DNA of 64,000 bases from Odiellus spinosus (Eukaryota; Arthropoda; Arachnida; Opiliones; Phalangiidae): the NCBI GenBank assembly GCA_963920705.1, contig OY987233.1, positions 1,488,001-1,552,000 on the forward strand. The letters are read 5' to 3'. The position numbers and the translations under genes were made by a program. Below, one piece after another: positions 13,331 to 29,800 of the stretch. The notes beneath the pieces were generated by a model that saw only the letters and a program-made list of their open reading frames with translations, ran no database searches and was not told the origin of the DNA. Numbering within the stretch: the first letter of the stretch is position 1; each line of letters opens with the position of its first letter.

Positions 13331-15364
13331 ATATCCACAAATTTCCAAAGTATAGATGGACAAATTTCCCAAGTTAAAATCCAATAATTTCCATAGTATA
13401 GGCCCACAAAATACCCAAGAATATATCCACAAATTTACCTAGTATAGATCCACAAATTTACCAAGTATAGATCCACTAATTTATCAAATATAGATCCACA
13501 AATTTCCCAAGTATAGATCCACAAATTTACCAAGAATATATCCACAAATTTCCAAAGTATAGATCCACAAATTTACCAAGTATAGATCCAATAATTTCCC
13601 AAGTATAGATCAACAAATTACCAAGAATATATCCACAAATTTCCAAAGTATAGGTCCCCAAAACACCCCAGAATATATCCACAAATTTCCCAAGTATCGA
13701 TCTACAAATTTCCCAAGTATAGATCCACAAATTTCCCAAGTATAGATCCACTAATTTCCCAAGTATAGATCCAAAAATATCTCAGGCATAGATTCTCAAA
13801 TTTCCCAAGTATTGATCCACAAATTTCATAAGTATTGATCCACAAATTTCCCAAGTATAGATCCGCAAATTTTAAAAGTATAGATCCACTAATTTCCCAA
13901 GCATAGATCGACAAAATTCCCAAGTTAAAATCCACTAATTTCCATAGTATAAGCCCACAAAATACCCAAGAATATATCCACAATTTTCCCAAGTATAGAT
14001 CCACAAATTTTCGAGCATAGACCCACAAACTTACCTAGTATAGATCCGCCAATTTCCCAAGTATAGATCCACAAATTTACCAAGTATAGATCCAATAATT
14101 TCCAAAGTATAGATCAACAAATTTCCAAAGTATAGATCGAAAAATTTCCAAAGTGAAAATCCACTAATTTCCATAGTATAGGTCCACAAAAAACCCCAGA
14201 ATATATCCACAAATTTCCCAAGTATCGATCTACAAATTTCCCAAGTATAGATCCAAAAATTTTTCTCAGGCATAGATTCTCAAATTTCCCAAGTATTGAT
14301 CCACAAATTTCCCAAGTATTGATCCACAAATTTCCCAAGTATAGATTTACTAATTTCCCAAGTATAGATCAACAAATTCAAAAAGTATAAATCGACAAAT
14401 TTCCCAAGTAAAAATCCACTAATTTCCATAGTTTAGGTCCACAAAATATCCAAGAATATATCCACAAATTTCTTAAGTATAGATCCACTAATTTCCCAAG
14501 TATAGATCCGCAAATTTCCCAAGTATAGATCCACAAATTTCCAAAGTATAGATCGACAAATTTCCTAAGTAAAAATCCACTAATTTCCATAGTATAGGTC
14601 CACAAAATACCCAAGAATATATCCACAAATTTACCAAGAATAGATCCACAAATTTTCGAGCATAGACCCACAAATTTACCTAGTATAGATCCACAAATTT
14701 ACCAAGTATAGATCCAATAATTTCCCAAGTATAGATCAACAAATTACCAAGAATATATCCACAAATTTCCCAAGTATAGATCTACAAATTTCCCAAGTAT
14801 AGATCCACAAATTTACCAAGAAGAGATCCACTAATTTCCCAAGTATAGATCCAAAAATTTCTCAGGCTTAGATCCACAAATTTCCCAAGTATAGATCCGC
14901 AAATTTTAAAAGTTTAGATCCACAAATTTACCAAGTATAGATCCACTAATTTCCCAAATATAGATCAACAAATTCTAAAAGTATAGATCGACAAATTTCC
15001 CAAGTAAAAATCCACTAATTTCCATAGTATAGGTCCACAAAATACCCAAGAATATATCCACTAATTTCCCAAGTATAGATCTACAAATTTCCCAGGTATA
15101 GATCATCAAATTACCAAGAATATATCCACAAATTTACCATGTATAGATCCATAAATTTCCCAAGTATAGATCCACAAATTCCCGAGCATAGATCCACAAA
15201 TTTCTCAATAATAGACCCACCAGTTTCCCAATTATAGATCAACAAATTTCTGAAGCATATATCCACTAATTTACCAAGTATAGATCAAAAAGTTACCAAG
15301 AATATATCCACAAATTTCCAAAGTATAGATCGAAAAATTTCCCAAGTTAAAATCCAATAATTAC

Positions 15365-18300
15365 CATAGTATAGGCCCACAAAATACCCAAGAATATATC
15401 CACAAATTTACCTAGTATAGATCCACAAATTTTCCACGTATAGATCCGCAAATTTCCAAAGCAAAGATCCTCTAATTTACCAAGTATATATCAACAAATT
15501 ACCAAGACTATATCCACAAATTTCCAAAGTATAGATCGAAAAATTTTCCAAGTAAAAATCCACTAATTTCCATAGTATAGGTCCACAAAATTACCGAAGA
15601 ATATATATCCACAAATTTATCAAGTATAGATCTACAAATTTCCCAAGTTAAAATCCAATAATTTCCATAGTATAGGTCCACAAAATTACCGAAGAATATA
15701 TCCACAAATTTCCCAAGTATAGATCTACAAATTTCCCAGGTATAGATCCTCAAATTACCAAGAATATATCCACAAATTTACCATGTATAGATCCACAAAT
15801 TCCCGAAAATAGATCCACAAATTTACCTAGTATAGATCCACAAATTTCCCAAGTATAGATCCACAAATTTCTCAATAATAGACCCACCAGTTTCCCAATT
15901 ATAGATCAACAAATTTCTCAAGCATAGATCCTCAAATTTCCCAAGTATAGATCCACAAAAGTTTCAAGCATTGATCCACAAATTTCCCAAGTATAGATCT
16001 ACAAATTTCTAAAGCATAGATCCACTAATTTACCAAGTATAGATCAAAAAGTTACCAAGAATATATCCACAAATTTCCAAAGTATAGATCGAAAAATTTC
16101 CAAAGTAAAACTCCACTAATTTCCATAGTATAGGTCCACAAAATATCCAAGAATATATCCACAAATTTACAAAGTATAGATCGACAAATTTCCCAAGTTA
16201 AAATCCAATAATTACCATAGTATAGGCCCACAAAATACCCAAGAATATATCCACAAATTTCCCAAGTATAGATCTACAAATTTCCCAAGTTAAAATAAAA
16301 TAATTTCCATAGTATAGGCCCACAAAATACCCAAGAATATATCCACAAATTTACCTAGTATAGATCCACAAATTTACCTAGTATATATCAACAAATTTAC
16401 CTAGTATAGATCCACAAATTTCCCAAGTATAGATCCGCAAATTTCCCAAGTAAAAATTCACTAATTTCCCAAGTAAAAATCCACTAATTTCCATAGTATA
16501 GGTCCACAAAATATCCAAGAATATATCCACTTATTTCCCAAGTATAGATCCTCAAATTACCAAGAATATATCCACAAATTTACCATGTATAGATCCACAA
16601 ATTCCCGAAAATAGATCCACAAATTTACCTAGTATAGATCCACAAATTTCCCAAGTATAGATCCACAAATTTCTCAATAATAGACCCACCAGTTTCCCAA
16701 TTATAGTTCAACAAATTTCTCAAGCATAGATCCTCAAATTTCCCAAGTATAGATCCACAAAAGTTTCAAGCATTGATCCACAAATTTCCCAAGTATAGAT
16801 CTACAAATTTCTAAAGCATAGATCCACTAATTTACCAAGTATAGATCAAAAAGTTACCAAGAATATATCCACAAATTTCCAAAGTATAGATCGAAAAATT
16901 TCCAAAGTAAAAATCCACTAATTTCCATAGTATAGGTCCACAAAATACCCAAGAATATATCCACAAATTTACAAAGTGTAGATCGACAAATTTCCCAAGT
17001 TAAAATCCAATAATTACCATAGTATAGGCCCACAAAATACCCAAGAATATATCCACAAATTTCCCAAGTATAGATCTACAAATTTCCCAAGTTAAAATCC
17101 AATAATTTCCATAGTATAGGCCCACAAAATACCCAAGAATATATCCACAAATTTACCTAGTATAGATCCACAAATTTACCTAGTATAGATCCACAAATTT
17201 ACCTAGTATAGATCCACAAATTTCCCAAGTATAGATCCGCAAATTTCCCAAGTAAAAATCCACTAATTTCCATAGTATAGGTCCACAAAATATCCAAGAA
17301 TATATCCACTAATTTCCCAAGTATAGATCCTCAAATTACCAAGAATATATCCACAAATTTACCATGTATAGATCCACAAATTCCCGAAAATAGATCCACA
17401 AATTTACCTAGTATAGATCCACAAATTTCCCAAGTATAGATCCACAAATTTCTCAATAATAGACCCACCAGTTTCCCAATTATAGTTCAACAAATTTCTC
17501 AAGCATAGATCCTCAAATTTCCCAAGTATAGATCCACAAAAGTTTCAAGCATTGATCCACAAATTTCCCAAGTATAGATCTACAAATTTCTAAAGCATAG
17601 ATCCACTAATTTACCAAGTATAGATCAAAAAGTTACCAAGAATATATCCAAAAATTTCCAAAGTATAGATCGAAAAATTTCCAAAGTAAAAATCCACTAA
17701 TTTCCATAGTATAGGTCCACAAAATACCCAAGAATATATCCACAAATTTACAAAGTTTAGATCGACAAATTTCCCAAGTTAAAATCCAATAATTACCATA
17801 GTATAGGCCCACAAAATACCCAAGAATATATCCACAAATTTCCCAAGTATAGATCTACAAATTTCCCAAGTTAAAATCCAATAATTTCCATAGTATAGGC
17901 CCACAAAATACCCAAGAATATATCCACAAATTTACCTAGTATAGATCAACAAATTTACCTAGTATAGATCCACAAATTTCCCAAGTATAGATCCGCAAAT
18001 TCCCAAGTAAAAATCCACTAATTTCCCAAGTAAAAATCCACTAATTTCCATAGTATAGGTCCACAAAATATCCAAGAATATATCCACTAATTTCCCAAGT
18101 ATAGATCCTCAAATTACCAAGAATATATCCACAAATTTACCATGTATATATCCACAAATTTACCATGTATAGATCCACAAATTCCCGAAAATAGATCCAC
18201 AAATTTACCTAGTATAGATCCACAAATTTCCCAAGTATAGATCCACAAATTTCTCAATAATAGACCCACCAGTTTCCCAATTATAGTTCAACAAATTTCT

Positions 18301-21300
18301 CAAGCATAGATCCTCAAATTTCCCAAGTATAGATCCACAAAAGTTTCAAGCATTGATCCACAAATTTCCCAAGTATAGATCTACAAATTTCTAATGCATA
18401 GATCCACTAATTTACCAAGTATAGATCAAAAAGTTACCAAGAATATATCCACAAATTTCCAAAGTATAGATCGAAAAATTTCCAAAGTAAAAATCCACTA
18501 ATTTCCATAGTATAGGTCCACAATATACCCAAGAATATATCCACAAATTTACAAAGTGTAGATCGACAAATTTCCCAAGTTAAAATCCAATAATTACCAT
18601 AGTATAGGCCCACAAAATACCCAAGAATATATCCACAAATTTACCTAGTATAGATCCACAAATTTCCCAAGTATAGATCCGCAAATTTCCCAAGTATAGA
18701 TCCACAAATTTCCCAAGCAAAGATCCTCTAATTTACCAAGTATAGATCAACAAATTACCAAGACTATATCCACAAATTTCCAAAGTATAGATCGAAAAAT
18801 TTCCCAAGTAAAAATCCACTAATTTCCATAGTATAGGTCCACAAAATACCGAAGAATATATCCACAAATTTCCCAAGTATAGATCTACAAATTTCTCAAG
18901 TATAGATCTACAAATTTCTCAAGCATAGACCCACCAGTTTCCCAATTATAGATCAACAAATTTCTTAAGCATAGATCCTCATTTTCCCAAGTATAGATCC
19001 ACAAAATTTTCAAGCATTGATCCTTAAATTTCCCAAGTTTAGATCTACAAAATTCCCAAGCATAGATCCACAAATTTCCAAAGTATAGATCGACAAATTT
19101 CCAAAGTAAAAATCCACTAATTTAATTAGTATAGGTCCATAAAATACCCAAGAATATATCCACAAATTTCCCAAGTTTAGATCCACAAATATCCCAAGTA
19201 TAGATCAACAATTTACCAAGAATATATCCACAAATTTCCCAAGTATAGATCTACAAATTTCTAAAGCATAGATCCACTAATTTACCAAGTATAGATCAAA
19301 AAATTACAAAGAATTTAACCACAAATTTCCAAAGTATAGATCGACAAATTTCCAAAGTAAAAATCCAATAATTTCCATAGTATAGGTCCACAAAATACCG
19401 AAGAATATATCCACAAATTTACCAAGTATAGATCTACAAATTTCCCAAGTATAGATCCACAAATTTCTCAAGAATAGACCTACCAGATTCCCAATTATAG
19501 ATCAACAAATTTCTCAAGCATAGATCATCATTTTCCCAAGTATAGATCCACAAAATTTTCAAGCATTGATCCTTAAATTTCCCAAGCATAGATCCACAAA
19601 TTTCCAAAGTATGGATCGACAAATTTTCAAAGAAAAAATACACTAATTTAATTAGTATAGGTCCAGAAAATACCCAAGAATATATCCACAAATTTCCCAA
19701 GTATAGATCCACAAATTTGACAAGTATAGATCGACAAATTTCCCAAGTAAAAATCCACTAATTTCCATAGTATAGGTCCACAAAATACCCAAGAATATAT
19801 TTACTAATTTCCCGAGAATAGATCTACAAATTTCCTAAGTATAGATCCACAAATTACCAAGAATATATCCACAAATTTCCCAAGTTTAGATCCACAAATT
19901 TCCCAAGTATAGATCCACAAATTCCCGAAAATAGATCCACAAATTCCCCAAGCATAGATCCACAAATTTCTCAATAGACCCATCAGTTTCCCAATTATAG
20001 ATCCACAAATTTCTCAAGCATAGATCCTTTAATTTCCCAAGTATAAATCCACAAAATGTTCAAGCATTAATCCACAAATTTTCCAAGTATAGATCTAAAA
20101 ATTTTACAAGCATAGATCCACAAATTTACTAAGTATAGATCAATAAATTACCAAGAATATATCGAAAAATTTTCAAAGTAAGAATCCACTAATTTCCATA
20201 GAATAGGTCCACAAAATACCCAAGAATATATCCAATAATTTCCCGAGCATAGATCCACAAAATTTACCTAGTATAGATCCACTAATTTCCCAAGTATAGA
20301 TCCGCAAATTTCCCAAGTATATATCCACAAATTTACCAAGTTTAGATCCGCAAATTTACCAAGTATAGATCCACTAATTTCTTAAGTATAGATAAAAAAA
20401 TTACCAAGAATAAATCCACAAATTTCCTAAGTATAGATCGACAACTTTCCCAAGTAAAAATCCACTAATTTCCATAGTATAGGTCCACAAAATACCTAAG
20501 AATATATCCACTAATTTCCGAAGAATAGATCTATAAACTACCAAGAATAAATTCTCAAATTTCCCAAGTATAGATCCACAAATTTCCCTTGTATAGATCC
20601 ACATATTCCCGAGCATAGATCCACAAATTTCCGAGCATATATAAACAAATTTCCCAAGTATAGATCAACAAATTTCCCAAGCAAAAATCCACAAATTTCC
20701 ATAGTATAGGCCCACAAAATACCCAAGAATATATCCACAAATTTACCTAGTATAGATCCACAAATTTTCCACGTATAGATCCGCAAATTTCCAAAGCAAA
20801 GATCCTCTAATTTACCAAGTATATATCAACAAATTACCAAGACTATATCCACAAATTTCCAAAGTATAGATCGAAAAATTTTCCAAGTAAAAATCCACTA
20901 ATTTCCATAGTATAGGTCCACAAAATTACCGAAGAATATATATCCACAAATTTATCAAGTATAGATCTACAAATTTCCCAAGTTAAAATCCAATAATTTC
21001 CATAGTATAGGTCCACAAAATTACCGAAGAATATATCCACAAATTTCCCAAGTATAGATCTACAAATTTCCCAGGTATAGATCCTCAAATTACCAAGAAT
21101 ATATCCACAAATTTACCATGTATAGATCCACAAATTCCCGAAAATAGATCCACAAATTTACCTAGTATAGATCCACAAATTTCCCAAGTATAGATCCACA
21201 AATTTCTCAATAATAGACCCACCAGTTTCCCAATTATAGATCAACAAATTTCTCAAGCATAGATCCTCAAATTTCCCAAGTATAGATCCACAAAAGTTTC

Positions 21301-24300
21301 AAGCATTGATCCACAAATTTCCCAAGTATAGATCTACAAATTTCTAAAGCATAGATCCACTAATTTACCAAGTATAGATCAAAAAGTTACCAAGAATATA
21401 TCCACAAATTTCCAAAGTATAGATCGAAAAATTTCCAAAGTAAAACTCCACTAATTTCCATAGTATAGGTCCACAAAATATCCAAGAATATATCCACAAA
21501 TTTACAAAGTATAGATCGACAAATTTCCCAAGTTAAAATCCAATAATTACCATAGTATAGGCCCACAAAATACCCAAGAATATATCCACAAATTTCCCAA
21601 GTATAGATCTACAAATTTCCCAAGTTAAAATAAAATAATTTCCATAGTATAGGCCCACAAAATACCCAAGAATATATCCACAAATTTACCTAGTATAGAT
21701 CCACAAATTTACCTAGTATATATCAACAAATTTACCTAGTATAGATCCACAAATTTCCCAAGTATAGATCCGCAAATTTCCCAAGTAAAAATTCACTAAT
21801 TTCCCAAGTAAAAATCCACTAATTTCCATAGTATAGGTCCACAAAATATCCAAGAATATATCCACTTATTTCCCAAGTATAGATCCTCAAATTACCAAGA
21901 ATATATCCACAAATTTACCATGTATAGATCCACAAATTCCCGAAAATAGATCCACAAATTTACCTAGTATAGATCCACAAATTTCCCAAGTATAGATCCA
22001 CAAATTTCTCAATAATAGACCCACCAGTTTCCCAATTATAGTTCAACAAATTTCTCAAGCATAGATCCTCAAATTTCCCAAGTATAGATCCACAAAAGTT
22101 TCAAGCATTGATCCACAAATTTCCCAAGTATAGATCTACAAATTTCTAAAGCATAGATCCACTAATTTACCAAGTATAGATCAAAAAGTTACCAAGAATA
22201 TATCCACAAATTTCCAAAGTATAGATCGAAAAATTTCCAAAGTAAAAATCCACTAATTTCCATAGTATAGGTCCACAAAATACCCAAGAATATATCCACA
22301 AATTTACAAAGTGTAGATCGACAAATTTCCCAAGTTAAAATCCAATAATTACCATAGTATAGGCCCACAAAATACCCAAGAATATATCCACAAATTTCCC
22401 AAGTATAGATCTACAAATTTCCCAAGTTAAAATCCAATAATTTCCATAGTATAGGCCCACAAAATACCCAAGAATATATCCACAAATTTACCTAGTATAG
22501 ATCCACAAATTTACCTAGTATAGATCCGCAAATTTCCCAAGTAAAAATCCACTAATTTCCATAGTATAGGTCCACAAAATATCCAAGAATATATCCACTA
22601 ATTTCCCAAGTATAGATCCTCAAATTACCAAGAATATATCCACAAATTTACCATGTATAGATCCACAAATTCCCGAAAATAGATCCACAAATTTACCTAG
22701 TATAGATCCACAAATTTCCCAAGTATAGATCCACAAATTTCTCAATAATAGACCCACCAGTTTCCCAATTATAGTTCAACAAATTTCTCAAGCATAGATC
22801 CTCAAATTTCCCAAGTATAGATCCACAAAAGTTTCAAGCATTGATCCACAAATTTCCCAAGTATAGATCTACAAATTTCTAAAGCATAGATCCACTAATT
22901 TACCAAGTATAGATCAAAAAGTTACCAAGAATATATCCAAAAATTTCCAAAGTATAGATCGAAAAATTTCCAAAGTAAAAATCCACTAATTTCCATAGTA
23001 TAGGTCCACAAAATACCCAAGAATATATCCACAAATTTACAAAGTGTAGATCGACAAATTTCCCAAGTTAAAATCCAATAATTACCATAGTATAGGCCCA
23101 CAAAATACCCAAGAATATATCCACAAATTTACCTAGTATAGATCCACAAATTTCCCAAGTATAGATCCGCAAATTTCCCAAGTATAGATCCACAAATTTC
23201 CCAAGCAAAGATCCTCTAATTTACCAAGTATAGATCAACAAATTACCAAGACTATATCCACAAATTTCCAAAGTATAGATCGAAAAATTTCCCAAGTAAA
23301 AATCCACTAATTTCCATAGTATAGGTCCACAAAATACCGAAGAATATATCCACAAATTTCCCAAGTATAGATCTACAAATTTCTCAAGTATAGATCTACA
23401 AATTTCTCAAGCATAGACCCACCAGTTTCCCAATTATAGATCAACAAATTTCTTAAGCATAGATCCTCATTTTCCCAAGTATAGATCCACAAAATTTTCA
23501 AGCATTGATCCTTAAATTTCCCAAGTTTAGATCTACAAAATTCCCAAGCATAGATCCACAAATTTCCAAAGTATAGATCGACAAATTTCCAAAGTAAAAA
23601 TCCACTAATTTAATTAGTATAGGTCCATAAAATACCCAAGAATATATCCACAAATTTCCCAAGTTTAGATCCACAAATATCCCAAGTATAGATCAACAAT
23701 TTACCAAGAATATATCCACAAATTTCCCAAGTATAGATCTACAAATTTCTAAAGCATAGATCCACTAATTTACCAAGTATAGATCAAAAAATTACAAAGA
23801 ATTTAACCACAAATTTCCAAAGTATAGATCGACAAATTTCCAAAGTAAAAATCCAATAATTTCCATAGTATAGGTCCACAAAATACCGAAGAATATATCC
23901 ACAAATTTACCAAGTATAGATCTACAAATTTCCCAAGTATAGATCCACAAATTTCTCAAGAATAGACCTACCAGATTCCCAATTATAGATCAACAAATTT
24001 CTCAAGCATAGATCATCATTTTCCCAAGTATAGATCCACAAAATTTTCAAGCATTGATCCTTAAATTTCCCAAGCATAGATCCACAAATTTCCAAAGTAT
24101 GGATCGACAAATTTTCAAAGAAAAAATACACTAATTTAATTAGTATAGGTCCAGAAAATACCCAAGAATATATCCACAAATTTCCCAAGTATAGATCCAC
24201 AAATTTGCCAAGTATAGATCGACAAATTTCCCAAGTAAAAATCCACTAATTTCCATAGTATAGGTCCACAAAATACCCAAGAATATATTTACTAATTTCC

Positions 24301-25195
24301 CGAGAATAGATCTACAAATTTCCTAAGTATAGATCCACAAATTACCAAGAATATATCCACAAATTTCCCAAGTTTAGATCCACAAATTTCCCAAGTATAG
24401 ATCCACAAATTCCCGAAAATAGATCCACAAATTCCCCAAGCATAGATCCACAAATTTCTCAATAGACCCATCAGTTTCCCAATTATAGATCCACAAATTT
24501 CTCAAGCATAGATCCTTTAATTTCCCAAGTATAAATCCACAAAATGTTCAAGCATTAATCCACAAATTTTCCAAGTATAGATCTAAAAATTTTACAAGCA
24601 TAGATCCACAAATTTACTAAGTATAGATCAATAAATTACCAAGAATATATCGAAAAATTTTCAAAGTAAGAATCCACTAATTTCCATAGAATAGGTCCAC
24701 AAAATACCCAAGAATATATCCAATAATTTCCCGAGCATAGATCCACAAAATTTACCTAGTATAGATCCACTAATTTCCCAAGTATAGATCCGCAAATTTC
24801 CCAAGTATATATCCACAAATTTACCAAGTTTAGATCCGCAAATTTACCAAGTATAGATCCACTAATTTCTTAAGTATAGATAAAAAAATTACCAAGAATA
24901 AATCCACAAATTTCCTAAGTATAGATCGACAACTTTCCCAAGTAAAAATCCACTAATTTCCATAGTATAGGTCCACAAAATACCTAAGAATATATCCACT
25001 AATTTCCGAAGAATAGATCTATAAACTACCAAGAATAAATTCTCAAATTTCCCAAGTATAGATCCACAAATTTCCCTTGTATAGATCCACATATTCCCGA
25101 GCATAGATCCACAAATTTCCGAGCATATATAAACAAATTTCCCAAGTATAGATCAACAAATTTCCCAAGCAAAAATCCACAAATTTCCATAGTAT
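15365..25195. repeat. Large tandem duplication (about 5.3 kb and 4.5 kb copies)
   Basis: Copy 1 spans about 15365-20705 and copy 2 about 20705-25195. The left parts match at an offset of 5335 bp and the right parts at 4488 bp. The difference arises because copy 1 holds four higher-order units marked by the TCCCGAAAATAG variant (near 15801, 16603, 17383 and 18183), while copy 2 holds three (near 21136, 21938 and 22671). Sequence match between copies is nearly perfect, so the duplication is young. Confidence 0.8.
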
Positions 25196-26864
25196 AGGTC
25201 TACAAAATACCGAAGAATATATCCACAAATTTCCCAAGTATAGATCTACAAATTTCTCTAGAATAGACCCACCAGTTTCCCAATTATAGATCAACAAATT
25301 TCTCAAGCATAGATCCTCATTTTCCCACAAAATCTTCAAGCATTGATCCACAAATTTCCCAAGTATAGATCGACAAATTTCCAAAGTAAAAATCCACTAA
25401 TTTAAATAGTATAAGTCTACAAAATACACAAGAATGTATCCGCAAATTTACCGAGTATAGATCAACAAATTACCAAGAATATATCCACAAATTTCCAAAG
25501 AATAGATCGACAAATGTCCCAAGTTCAAATCGACTAATTTCAATAGTATAGGCCCACAAAATACCCAAGAATATAGCCACAAATTTCCCAAGTATAGATC
25601 TACAAATTTCTCAAGTATAGATCCAAAAATTTCCCAAGCATAGATCCACAAATTTCCGAGCATAGGTCCACAAATGTTCCTAGTATAGATCCACAAATTT
25701 TCCAAGTATAGATCAACAAATTTTCAAGAATATACCCCCAAATTACCAAGAATATACCCACAAATTTCTAAGTTATAGATCGACAAATTTCCCAATTAAA
25801 AATCCACTAATTTCCATAGTATAGGTCCACAAAATACCGAAGAATATATCCACTAATTTCCCAAGTATAGATCCACAAATTTCCCAAGTATAGATCAACA
25901 AATTTACCTAGTATAGATCCACAAATTTCTCAAGAATAGACCCAACAGTTTCCCAATTATAGATCCTCATTTTCCCAAGTATAGATCCACAAAATTTCAA
26001 GCATTGATCCACAAAATTTCAAGCATTGATCCAAAAATTTCCCAAGTATAGATCGACAAATTTCCAAAGTAAAAATCCACTAATTTAAATATTATAGGTC
26101 TACAAAATACCCAAGAATATATCCACAAATTTCCCAAGTATAGATCAACAAATTACCAAGAATATATCCACAAATTTCCAAAGAATAGATCGACAAATGT
26201 CCCAAGTTCAAATAGACTAATTTCCATAGTATAGGCCCACAAAATACCATAGCATATATCCACAAATTTCCATAGTATAGGCCCACAAAATACCCTAGCA
26301 TATATCCACAAATTTCCCAAGTATAGATCCACAAATTTCCCAAGTATAGATCCAAAATTTCCCAACTATAGATCCAAAAATTTCCTAAGTATAGATCAAC
26401 AAATTACTAAGAATATATCCACAAATTTCCAAAGTATAGATCCACTAATTTCCCAAGAATAGGTCAACAAATTACCAAGAATATATCCACAAACTTCCAA
26501 AGTATAGATCAACAAATTTCCCAAGTAAAAATCCACTAATTTCCATAGTAAAGGTCCACAAATTTCCCATGTATAGATCTACAAATTTCTCAAGAATAGA
26601 TCCACCAGTTTCCCAATAATAATTCAACAAATTTCTCAAGCATAGATCCTCATTTTCCCAAGTATAGATCCGCAAATTTCCCAAGTATAGATCAAGAAAT
26701 TACCAAGAATATATCCACAAATTTCGAAAGTGTAGATCGACAAATGTCCCAAGTTCAACTCGACTAATTTCCATAGTATAGGCCCACAAAATACCCAAGA
26801 ATATAGCCACAAATTTCCCAAGTATAGATCCACAAATTTCCCAAGTATAGATCGACAAATTACC

Positions 26865-29800
26865 CAAGTATAGATCGACAAATTTCCCAAGTATAGATCG
26901 ACAATTTTCCCAAGTATATATCGACAATTTTCCCAAGTATATATCCGCAAATTTCCCAAGTATAGATCAACAAATTACCAAGAATATATCCACAAATTTC
27001 CAAAGAATAGATCGACAAATGTCCCAAGTTCAAATCGACTAATTTCCATAGTATAGGCCCACAAAATACCCAAGAATATAGCCTCAAATTTCCCAAGTAT
27101 AGATCTAAATTTCTCAAGTATAGATCCAAAAATTTCCCAAGCATAGATCCACAGATTACCAAGCATATATGCACAAATTACCAAGAATATATCCACAAAT
27201 TTCCCAAGTATAAATCCACAAATTTCCCAAGTATAGATCCGCAAATTTCTCAAGTATAGATCCAAAATTTCCCAACTATAGATCCAAAAATTTCCTAAGT
27301 ATAGATCAACAAATTACCAAGAATATATCCACAAATTTCCAAAGTATAGATCGAAAAATTTCCCAATATAGATCCTCAAATTACCAAGTATAGATCCACA
27401 AATTTCAGACCATAGATCCACAAATTTACCTAGTATAGATCCACAAATTTACCTAGTATAGATCCACAAATTTCCCAATAATAGACCCACCAGTTTAAAA
27501 ATTATAGATCCACAAACTTCTCAAGAATAGATCCTAAATTTCCCAAGTATAGATCCACAAATTTCCAAAGTATAGATCCACAAATTTACCAAGTATAGAT
27601 CAACAAATTACCAAGAATATATCCACAAATTTCCCAAGTATAGATCCACAAATTTACCAAGTATAGATCCACTAAATTCTTAAGTATAGATAAAAAAATT
27701 ACCAAGAATAGATCCACAAATTTCCAAAGTATAGATCGACAAATTTCCAAAGTATAGATCCACTAATTTCCATAGTATAGATCCACAAATTTCCCAAGTA
27801 ATAGATCCACAAATTCCCGAGCATAGATCCACAAATTTCCCAAGAATAGATCCACAAATTTCTCAAGAATAAACCCACCAGTTTCCCAATTATCGATCCA
27901 CAAATTTCTCAAGCATAGATCCTCAAATTTATCAAGTATAGATCCACAAAACTTTCAAGCATTGATCCACAAATTACCCAAGTATAGATCCACAAATTTA
28001 CCAAGTATAGATCAACAAATAACCAAGAATATATCCACAAATTTCCAAAGTATAGATCGACAAATTTTCCAAGTAAAAATCCACTAATTTCCATAGTATA
28101 GGTCCACATAATACCCAAGAATATATCCACAAATTTTCCTAGTATAGATCCACATATTTCCCAAGTATCGATCCGCAAATTTACCAAGTATAGATCCGCA
28201 AATTTACCAAGTATAGATCCACAAACTTACCAAGAATATATCTACAAATTTCGCAAGTAAAAATCCACTAATTTCCATAGTATAGGTCCACAAAATACCC
28301 AAGAATATATCCACTAATTTCCCAAGTATAGATCTACAAATTTCCCAAGTATAGATCTACAAATTTCCCAATATAGATCCACAAATTACCAAGAATATAT
28401 CCACAAATTACCAAGAATATATCCACAAATTTTCCAAGTATATATCCAAAAATTCCTGAGCATAGATCAACAAATTTACCTATTATAGATCCTCAAATTT
28501 CCCAAGTATAGATCCACAAATTTCTGAAGAATAGACCCACCAGTTTCCCAATTATCGATCCACAAATTTCTCAAGCATATATCCTCTAATTTCCCAAAAA
28601 TAGATCCTCAAAATTTTCAAGCATTGATCCACAAATTTCCCCAGTATAGATCTACAAATTTCCCATGTATAGATCGACAAATTCCCCAAGTAAAAATCCA
28701 CTAATTTCCATAGTATAGATCCTAAAATTTCCCAATTATAGATCCACAAATTTCTCAAGCATAGATCCTGAAATTTTCCAAGTATAGATCTACCAATTTC
28801 AAAAGCATAGATTCAAAAATTTACAAAGTATAGATCAAAAAATTACCAAGAATATAGATCTACAGATTTCCCAATATAGATCCTCAAATTACCAAGTATA
28901 GATCCACAAATTTCTCAAGTATAGATCCACAAATTCCCGAGCATAGATCAACAAATTTCCCAATAATAGACCCACCAGTTTACCAATTATAGATCCACAA
29001 ATTTCTCAAGAATAGATCCTAAATTCCCAAAGTATAGATCTACAAATTTCCCAAACATAGATCCACAAATTTACCAAGTATAGATCAACAAATAACCAAG
29101 AATATATCCACAAATTTCCAAAGTATAGATCGACAAATTTCCCAAGAAAAAATCCACTAATTTCCATAGTATAGGTCCACATAATAACCAAGAATATATC
29201 AACAAATTTCCCAAGTATAGATCCACAAATTTCCGAGCATAGATCCACAAATTCTTCTAGTATTGATCCACAAATTTCCCTAGTATAGATCCGCAAATTT
29301 CGCAAGTATAGATCCGCAAATTTCCCAAGTATAGATCCGCAAATTTACCAAGTATAGATCCACTAATTTCTTAAGTATAGATAAAAAAATTACCAAGAAT
29401 AAATCCACAAATTTCCTAAGTATAGATCGACAACTTTCCCAAGTAAAAATCCACTAATTTCCATAGTATAGGTCCACAAAATACCCAAGAATATATCCAC
29501 TAATTTCCCAAGTATAGATCCACAAATTACAAATAATATATCCACAAGTTTCCCAAGTATAGATCCACAAATTTTCCAAGTACATATCCAAAAATTCCCG
29601 AGCATAGATCCACAAATTTATCTATTATAGATCCACAAATTTCTCAAGAATAGACCCACCAGTTTCCCAATTATCGATCCACAAATTTCTCAAGCATAGA
29701 TCGTCAAATTTCCCAATAGATCGACAAAATTTTCAAGCATTGATCCACAAATTTCCCCAGTATAGATCTACAAATTTCCCAAGTATAGATCGACAAATTC